From IMG/VR virus record IMGVR_UViG_3300002835_000506, positions 1 to 37,030 of that record: a DNA stretch of 37,030 nucleotides; one strand, 5' to 3'. This document shows positions 31,758-37,030 of this stretch, in pieces. This DNA is from a virus. Each line of letters starts with the position of its first letter. Position 1 is the first letter of the stretch. The notes below the pieces were generated by a model. It worked only from the letters and a program-made list of their open reading frames with translations. It did not search any database and had not been told where the DNA came from. The position numbers were made by a program, and so were the translations under genes.

Positions 31758-33764
31758 ATGCCATCATTACAAGAATTATTTAAATCTAAAAAGTTAAGCA
31801 ATAATCAAACTGCTCAACAAAAGTATGATATTCAAAATAGCAAAGAGAATAAACCTACTTCTGCAAATCCATTGATGAACGCAGTGGCATTTCCATTACA
31901 ACAAATAGCAAGAAGAAATTTATCTACAAGAGGTAGAGAAACTAGATTTGAGGAAGGAATTACTGGATTACGAATATTAAAAAATGTAGCATCTCCGATT
32001 ATATATGGTACTGATATTATTAGATTAAAAACTCGTACTACAACGGATTTGGATACAATGAAATCGGTTGCAAACGGAGCTGGTGCTGGTGGTGTTCTTA
32101 GTGCATTTGCAAATAAGATTAAAAGTTTTGTATCAAGCAAATTAGGATTACCAAGCAGTTTAATACCAAGTAATTTAAAATTAGAATCCGATACGTTTAA
32201 GTACACCACTCCGTTTGGATATTCGGAATATTTTAGCAAAGCAAAAAAAGATGCAGCAGGTAGCTTACTTGGAAAATTTTTAAATCAAGCTGCAAAAGGT
32301 ACTCCAAATCAAATGGGTAATCAATTAATTGGTGGGGCAACTCAAATGGTTAAAGATAAAATCAAAAAAGGATTATTTGGAGAATCAACAATAGGATTGG
32401 CAACTGGAGGTACGGCAACAGGCGTTAATGAAGATGGTAAATTGATTGTTTTTAGAAAAAATAAGCAAGGCAATAAAGCATATGTAAAAAATAGTACTGA
32501 GCTATTTAATTTTACTCGTTATAAATACAGTTCAAATACTCCATACTCAGCTAAATTTTATGTAGACACAGAAACTGATTATTTAAAACACTATTTAGAG
32601 CAAGTTGGTGTTGGGGAAGCACAAAAAGATTTTACTCCGTTGAGTACTACAATTTTACCAAAAAAGCCAACCGCAATAAAATATATAAATGATTATTCCG
32701 CTACACCATATTCAACCGGTAAAAATGGAGTAATTGGTACTCAAAATGAGTATGGTGACTATGTAGTGGAAAATTCATTAGGTACTAAACGAGGATTTTC
32801 ATATAACGAATTATATAAAGATACTGACGATAATGTTATAAAAGCAAGGGTTGGTAACTATGCGGATGCATTAAATAATTTAGTAGCTTTTAGTGAAGCT
32901 GATGAAGCTAAGCAAACGTTATTTGAAAAAAATATAGATTTTATACCATTAAAATTTTATTCTGTTGCAAAGAAATCGCTTGTTATGTTTAGAGCAACAA
33001 TAAGTGGATTTAGTGAAACACTTAGACCTACTTGGGAGCCAGGCAAATTTGTAGGAAACCCATTCAATTACTACACATACAGTGGAATAGAAAGAACAGC
33101 AACATTTAAATTTAAAATATATTCATTATCAGCTGGTGAACATATAGCAGCATGGCAAAGAATTAAATTCTTAACATCATTAGTATATCCACAAGGATAT
33201 AATAGTCCTGCCAAATATGTAGTACCTCCATTTATAAAATTTACTTTAGGAGATTTATATCACAAAAAAGAAGGATTTATAGAATCATTAACATATACTG
33301 TAGATGATAATTATTCTTGGGAAACCGGACTTAATGCAATACCTGGTGATTCTGCAAACGGAGCTATTGGACAAAAGGAATTAACAAATTATAAATTACC
33401 AATGATTATAGATGTTGATATATCTATAAAATTTGTAGAATCTGCGGCATCTCATGGTAGTGAAACAAAAGGAAAAGATTCCAATGGAAAGGATATAACT
33501 ATATTTAATCCAGGAAGTAATTTATATGCATATGGTAAGAAAGCAGATGATGCAAAAAAGAACATAGATAGTGGAGGTAATCCAAAAACAAATACAGCGG
33601 CATCTCAACCAAAAGCTAAAGATGGTGCTAAAAAAGAAAATCCTGTTAAGCAGACAAATACTAAAGTTGATACAAAAACTGCCACTGGTAAAAAAGAATA
33701 TATTTTAGATGGTAAACAAGTTAGTCAATTATTTTTAGAAACAGCAGCAGGAATAAAACATTAA
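31758..33764 (+). CDS. Baseplate/tail tube-associated structural protein (gp48/gp54-like candidate)
   Basis: 668 residues. The N-terminal 270 residues are basic with Gly/Ala-rich helical stretches. The conserved-looking core is at about 395-560: FIPLKFYSVAKKSLVMFRAT, ISGFSETLRPTWEPGKFVGN, TYSGIERTATFKFKIYSLSA, VVPPFIKFTLGDLYHKKEGF, IESLTYTVDDNYSWE and LPMIIDVDISIKFVE. This order resembles a tube-like beta-barrel domain in baseplate proteins that cap the hub and start tube assembly in myoviruses. The C-terminal 90 residues are Lys/Thr/Ala-rich and low complexity. It follows the tape measure by 12 nt and precedes the LysM-like baseplate gene by 6 nt. The family call is by pattern and position; gp48 versus gp54 cannot be decided. 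Confidence 0.6.
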   Translation: MPSLQELFKSKKLSNNQTAQQKYDIQNSKENKPTSANPLMNAVAFPLQQIARRNLSTRGRETRFEEGITGLRILKNVASPIIYGTDIIRLKTRTTTDLDTMKSVANGAGAGGVLSAFANKIKSFVSSKLGLPSSLIPSNLKLESDTFKYTTPFGYSEYFSKAKKDAAGSLLGKFLNQAAKGTPNQMGNQLIGGATQMVKDKIKKGLFGESTIGLATGGTATGVNEDGKLIVFRKNKQGNKAYVKNSTELFNFTRYKYSSNTPYSAKFYVDTETDYLKHYLEQVGVGEAQKDFTPLSTTILPKKPTAIKYINDYSATPYSTGKNGVIGTQNEYGDYVVENSLGTKRGFSYNELYKDTDDNVIKARVGNYADALNNLVAFSEADEAKQTLFEKNIDFIPLKFYSVAKKSLVMFRATISGFSETLRPTWEPGKFVGNPFNYYTYSGIERTATFKFKIYSLSAGEHIAAWQRIKFLTSLVYPQGYNSPAKYVVPPFIKFTLGDLYHKKEGFIESLTYTVDDNYSWETGLNAIPGDSANGAIGQKELTNYKLPMIIDVDISIKFVESAASHGSETKGKDSNGKDITIFNPGSNLYAYGKKADDAKKNIDSGGNPKTNTAASQPKAKDGAKKENPVKQTNTKVDTKTATGKKEYILDGKQVSQLFLETAAGIKH

Positions 33765-33770
33765 TAGAAT

Positions 33771-34061
33771 ATGACAGGTAGATATCAAAATAATAGAACT
33801 AAAAAAACAATTGATGGCAGAGAGGTATATCAATCAAAAATATATCCTAATATTCCATTAAGAGATGATGATATATATGTAGCAACTGAAACTGGTGATA
33901 GATTAGATTCACTTGCATATCAATTCTATGAAGATGCATCTCTTTGGTGGATTATTGCAACTGCAAATAATATACACAATGCTGTATTTGGTTTTGAGGA
34001 TGGGACAATATTAAGAATACCACAAAACTATTTAGAAATAATAAATAATTTTAATAGATAA
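33771..34061 (+). CDS. LysM-like baseplate protein (gp53 / tail protein X type)
   Basis: 96 residues. The core TETGDRLDSLAYQFYEDASL, WWIIATANNIHNAV and GTILRIPQNYLEIIN is a LysM-type fold: a 'GD.LD.LA..FYGDA.LWW.IA.AN' helix-helix unit followed by a strand with a proline turn (ILRIP). In T4 gp53 and in P2-type tail protein X this fold joins wedge or hub components of the baseplate rather than digesting peptidoglycan. The length fits the small tail-X class and is shorter than T4 gp53. It lies between the tube-cap-like gene and the hub gene, only 1 nt before the latter, so the two are translationally coupled. Confidence 0.75.
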   Translation: MTGRYQNNRTKKTIDGREVYQSKIYPNIPLRDDDIYVATETGDRLDSLAYQFYEDASLWWIIATANNIHNAVFGFEDGTILRIPQNYLEIINNFNR

Positions 34062-34062
34062 T

Positions 34063-36633
34063 ATGTGGCCTAAGCTATCAAACATAGAAGCAAATATCGC
34101 TTACAAAATAAAGAATAGAAATAATGTAGCAGCTAGTACATTGAATTGCTGGGTGAGAGTTATTTCTGGAGCAAATGCTGGGCTTATATTTGAATCTCAT
34201 CCCGATTATCCAATATTTTCATTAAATGGAGAAGCATCTGTTTATGGAAACTCAAATACAAGTGGAACTGTTGGAAGTGATTGGAATGGTAAAATAGTAT
34301 CTACTAAAGCTGGTAGAGCATTAAGGCCAAGACCAATTATAACTGGTTTGACTGTTAAAGAAGGTCATGACCAAATATCAAGAGAGGTAAGTTTAAAAAT
34401 AAAATGTTTTACATTAGAACAATTAGAATTGATTCAAGAATATTTTATGGAGCCTGGTTATACTCTTTGTATAGAATTTGGATGGAATACTCCAAATGCA
34501 TCATGGGGTATCATTGATAGAAAAAAAATATTATCCGATGGTGTTACTTCTAATTTAAACCAAAATAAATTACATGAAAAACGAATTAAATCAAATGGTG
34601 ATTATGATTCTTTTTTAGGATTTATAGTTGGCGGTAATATTAATAATGCAGATGAGACGTATGATGTAGAAGTATCTTTAAGAGGGTCTCCATCATTACC
34701 TACATTTATGCAATCGCATAATTTACCATTAAAACAAGATGGTAACGGAGATATTAACTTAGTAACAAATAATACAGGCCCATATCCATATCCATCAAGC
34801 GAAGCAGAAGATGAAGATGCAACCGCATTAGACCGTAGATTTAAAGCAATGTTCAATGATTTACCAACATTTAGACAAACCCAGAATGTAAAAGATATAC
34901 TAACGGATGGTAAAGTAAAGATAACTGAGCTTGATTTTATAAATTTTGATAAAGTAGTTAGTAATTCGGTAAATTCATTTGCAAAACCAGCCTGGTACAA
35001 ATTTTGGAAAAGTGATGAAGTTGATGTAAAATCCGTTGCCGGTGATATTCCATTAGAAAAGGATAAGCTATTTTCAACAAATAGATATATTAGACTTGAA
35101 TTGGCTGTAGCAATATTAAATAGAATTGGAGTTATTGAAGCATACACAATGGGAAACGAAAGTATTGATTTAAGAATTGATATTTCAAATTCTGTTATTG
35201 GTGCATTTCCAAAAATATTTTCAACAAAAGCTGATAAACTTTTAATAGCAGGTAATTTACCTGAATTTAGTAAATATTTTTTAAATGTAAATGATGTAAG
35301 CCAACAAGAGTTATATGATAGTAACTTTATTGGACTTGGTGTCCCATTTGTTGAAAGTAGTGCATTAACTTCTGAAATTGTAAAAGGGTATAGTGAAGAG
35401 GCTGAACATTGGGGGTATTTAAAAAACTTATATGTAAATTTTGATATGTTCAAAAATAAAATTGAACAAAAAAATAAAAATATAAGAGAAATATTTTTAG
35501 ATATTTTAAACGAAATGTCTTCTGCAGTTAATTCATATTGGAATTTTCAAATAGTAGAAATGCAAGATGAAAATGGAAATATAAGTAAAGAAATTGAAAT
35601 AAACGCATTTTCAGTTCCTATGCTAAATCCTATGAATATAACAAATCCAATAAAAATAACTCAACTTGAAAGTACAAAAACTACTATACGATTGGGAGTT
35701 ATTGATGAAAATTGGATAGGAAAACCATCAACAGCAGAACCAATTCGTACATTCTATCACAATGGTGCCAATTGTACATTTTTAGAATCAAATTTGGAAT
35801 TGTCTATACCGGGTGAAATGACTAATCAAATTGTTTCTAGAAGATTAGATGTAGTAACAAATCCTGACACACCAATAACCGATGTTGGTGGATTTTTTAA
35901 TGCAAGTGTAGATTTATTTTTAAAAGAAGTAGTAGCAGGTGGTAGTGACAGACCGGCAACTACCGAAAATGCAGCTAGTGCACCTCCTCCTGAAGAAGAT
36001 AAAACACTAGAAGACTTAAAAAAAGCAAAGGAAGACTTAAAAATTACTACCAAAACTGAATCGTTTGGAGTGGGTTCTCCTGGAATAACAGCATATTATA
36101 ATGAAGATGGAAGTACAGCATCAGCTGAATCTGTGGCTGCATACAAAGCAATAGAAAAGGAAATTAGCGCAAAGGTAAAAGAAACAGGAGAATTACAAAA
36201 AACAACTCTTACCAAAAATTTAGATAAACTTGATGTAGTACCAAATCCAAGCATAAATACACCATTAGCATTAACAGATGGTAGTATTACAGCTAAAGAT
36301 GAATTTAATAAGAATTTTATAATATATTGTTTTAATGATACTTCATTTTTTGATAAAATAAAAAATAAAAATTTCTTTTTAAAAAAACCAACAGATAATT
36401 TAGTAAATGAAAACGGAGGAGTTGATAAGAGATTATCACAACCATTGCCAATAAAATATAGTTTTAAAATATTAGGAACAAGTGGATTGAGACGAGGTGA
36501 TATGTTTAATATAATTGGAATACCTGCAAAATACGCAAAATATGGATTGTTTCAAATAACACAGGTAGAACACACTATTGAGAATATGAATTGGTTTACT
36601 GAAGTAAAAGGAGAATATAGACAAATACAATAA
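34063..36633 (+). CDS. Baseplate hub protein (gp27-like)
   Basis: 856 residues. The N-terminal region includes LRPRPIITGLTVKEGHDQIS, REVSLKIKCFTLEQLELIQE and YFMEPGYTLCIEFGWNTP, which resembles a hub/tail-tube-like domain. A long middle follows with LRIDISNSVIGAFPK and EIFLDILNEMSSAVNSYWNF. An acidic, Ala/Glu/Lys-rich linker lies at about 625-700. The last 55 residues, GLRRGDMFNIIGIPAKYAKY, GLFQITQVEHTIENMNWFTE and VKGEYR, are the closing beta-barrel pattern of gp27/gpD-type hub proteins ('G.RPGD.F....P..Y...G.FQV..V.H......W.T...G.'). Such a trimer joins the spike to the tail tube. No lysozyme domain is present, so any cell-wall enzyme is on another protein. The TAA-T-ATG junctions at both ends indicate coupled translation. 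Confidence 0.68.
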   Translation: MWPKLSNIEANIAYKIKNRNNVAASTLNCWVRVISGANAGLIFESHPDYPIFSLNGEASVYGNSNTSGTVGSDWNGKIVSTKAGRALRPRPIITGLTVKEGHDQISREVSLKIKCFTLEQLELIQEYFMEPGYTLCIEFGWNTPNASWGIIDRKKILSDGVTSNLNQNKLHEKRIKSNGDYDSFLGFIVGGNINNADETYDVEVSLRGSPSLPTFMQSHNLPLKQDGNGDINLVTNNTGPYPYPSSEAEDEDATALDRRFKAMFNDLPTFRQTQNVKDILTDGKVKITELDFINFDKVVSNSVNSFAKPAWYKFWKSDEVDVKSVAGDIPLEKDKLFSTNRYIRLELAVAILNRIGVIEAYTMGNESIDLRIDISNSVIGAFPKIFSTKADKLLIAGNLPEFSKYFLNVNDVSQQELYDSNFIGLGVPFVESSALTSEIVKGYSEEAEHWGYLKNLYVNFDMFKNKIEQKNKNIREIFLDILNEMSSAVNSYWNFQIVEMQDENGNISKEIEINAFSVPMLNPMNITNPIKITQLESTKTTIRLGVIDENWIGKPSTAEPIRTFYHNGANCTFLESNLELSIPGEMTNQIVSRRLDVVTNPDTPITDVGGFFNASVDLFLKEVVAGGSDRPATTENAASAPPPEEDKTLEDLKKAKEDLKITTKTESFGVGSPGITAYYNEDGSTASAESVAAYKAIEKEISAKVKETGELQKTTLTKNLDKLDVVPNPSINTPLALTDGSITAKDEFNKNFIIYCFNDTSFFDKIKNKNFFLKKPTDNLVNENGGVDKRLSQPLPIKYSFKILGTSGLRRGDMFNIIGIPAKYAKYGLFQITQVEHTIENMNWFTEVKGEYRQIQ

Positions 36634-36634
36634 T

Positions 36635-36994
36635 ATGAGTATATATAATGTAATATATAATAGAATTAATAGAAGTAAAATAAATCAATTTGAAATTCCT
36701 ACTATAACATCATATGTCCCATCTCCAATAGATACAGATTATACAACTGGATATATTACTAGATATTTTATACAAAAATCAAATGATAAAAATTCGGCTG
36801 TACGTGAGATATCAAAAACGGGATATCAAGAATTTATAAACAATAACTTTTATATTGTAGTTGCATTGGATTGGAAATTGTCTGGTACTGATGAAGAAAT
36901 AAAAGAAGCAAATTTAAAATCGGTAAAAAGAGCAGCTAAGGTATTACCAGCGATTCAACTTTATTTACCATACCTTTTACAATTTAAAAAATAA
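36635..36994 (+). CDS. Small conserved phage structural-region protein
   Basis: 119 residues with TTGYITRYFIQKSNDKNSAV near the middle, then NNFYIVVALDWKLSGTDEEI and a C-terminal KVLPAIQLYLPYLLQFKK. The 'GYI.RYF..K.N' plus 'Y.VV.L.W...G' plus 'LPNLLQF.K' pattern resembles a short protein seen in baseplate clusters of T4-like marine phages; no biochemical role is known to me. There is no signal peptide, membrane segment or catalytic motif. It begins 1 nt after the hub gene stop (TAA-T-ATG), so it is translated together with the hub and may help assemble it. Confidence 0.65.
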   Translation: MSIYNVIYNRINRSKINQFEIPTITSYVPSPIDTDYTTGYITRYFIQKSNDKNSAVREISKTGYQEFINNNFYIVVALDWKLSGTDEEIKEANLKSVKRAAKVLPAIQLYLPYLLQFKK

Positions 36995-37018
36995 TTTGGT
37001 AATCTAAATTATTATTCG

Positions 37019-37028
37019 TATATTTACA
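37019..37028 (+). promoter_or_regulatory. Promoter-like motif variant at the window edge
   Basis: TATATTTACA, one mismatch to the decamer, 24 nt after the last stop codon. By the spacing seen elsewhere, a start codon would be expected about 15-26 nt further on, beyond the window. Confidence 0.35.
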
Positions 37029-37030
37029 TA

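Noticed and set aside
34602-35453. Minus-strand 283-codon open frame opposite the hub gene
   Set aside because: Lies entirely within a well-supported hub protein gene on the + strand, with no promoter-like motif or neighbours on its strand. Its Ser/Leu/Phe-rich composition is typical of antisense readings of AT-rich genes.
34063-36633. Lysozyme or peptidase domain in the hub protein
   Set aside because: I looked for a gp5-type lysozyme catalytic pattern or M23 zinc motif (HxH, HxxxD) and saw none. Only hub-type beta domains and an acidic linker are visible.

Overview
This AT-rich window is a stretch of the structural-gene region of a large contractile-tailed (myovirus-type) bacteriophage. 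All supported genes are on the + strand. The evidence for this is a tail sheath and tail tube gene pair in T4 gp18/gp19 style, a probable tape measure, baseplate genes, and two enormous fibre genes. Several small virion proteins resemble those of T4-like marine phages. Start codons often sit in A-rich stretches rather than behind strong Shine-Dalgarno sequences (for example 256-279 and 15242-15253), as is usual in Bacteroidota and their phages. A BspA/PKD-like protein also fits such a host. The host assignment is inference. I see no tRNA, integrase, transposon, CRISPR array or replication gene.

Layout. 1-255 is the end of a virion protein and 280-1197 is a second one. 1265-13543 is fibre 1 (4092 aa): an N-terminal attachment region, about 28 copies of a short beta-type module, an inserted cupredoxin-like domain with a His/Cys/His/Met set, two long collagen-like Gly-X-Y tracts separated by a four-cysteine domain, and a compact C-terminal head. 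13550-14859 holds a PKD/BspA-like protein and a tail fibre assembly chaperone. 14906-15589 holds two small virion proteins. 15604-24429 is fibre 2 (2941 aa): modules shared with fibre 1, one collagen-like tract, a long repeat-bearing distal part, and a self-cleaving Peptidase_S74 intramolecular chaperone. 24455-24850 is a small protein with a canonical EF-hand loop. Then follow the tail sheath (24995-27271), tail tube (27324-27812), a tail assembly chaperone apparently split over two frames (27923-28868), an 80-aa unknown (28934-29176), tape measure (29196-31745), a tube/baseplate protein (31758-33764), a LysM/gp53-like baseplate protein (33771-34061), a gp27-like hub protein (34063-36633) and a small conserved protein (36635-36994).

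Regulation. A recurring element, TATATTTATA or a close variant, lies 15-26 nt before the start codon of most genes that follow a real intergenic gap, and 60 nt before the sheath gene. It is absent where genes are packed stop-to-start. I read it as a phage late-promoter element. Three hairpins followed by T-runs (24873-24927, 27835-27861, 28847-28890) look like intrinsic terminators dividing the cluster into short units. No stretch over 300 nt lacks a gene.

The points most worth a second look are the putative copper-site domain inside a phage fibre, the nearly proline-free collagen-like shafts of extreme length with a regular 120-bp higher-order repeat, the evenly spaced four-cysteine insert between collagen tracts, the frameshifted chaperone located where phages classically use programmed frameshifting, and the recurrent promoter-like motif.
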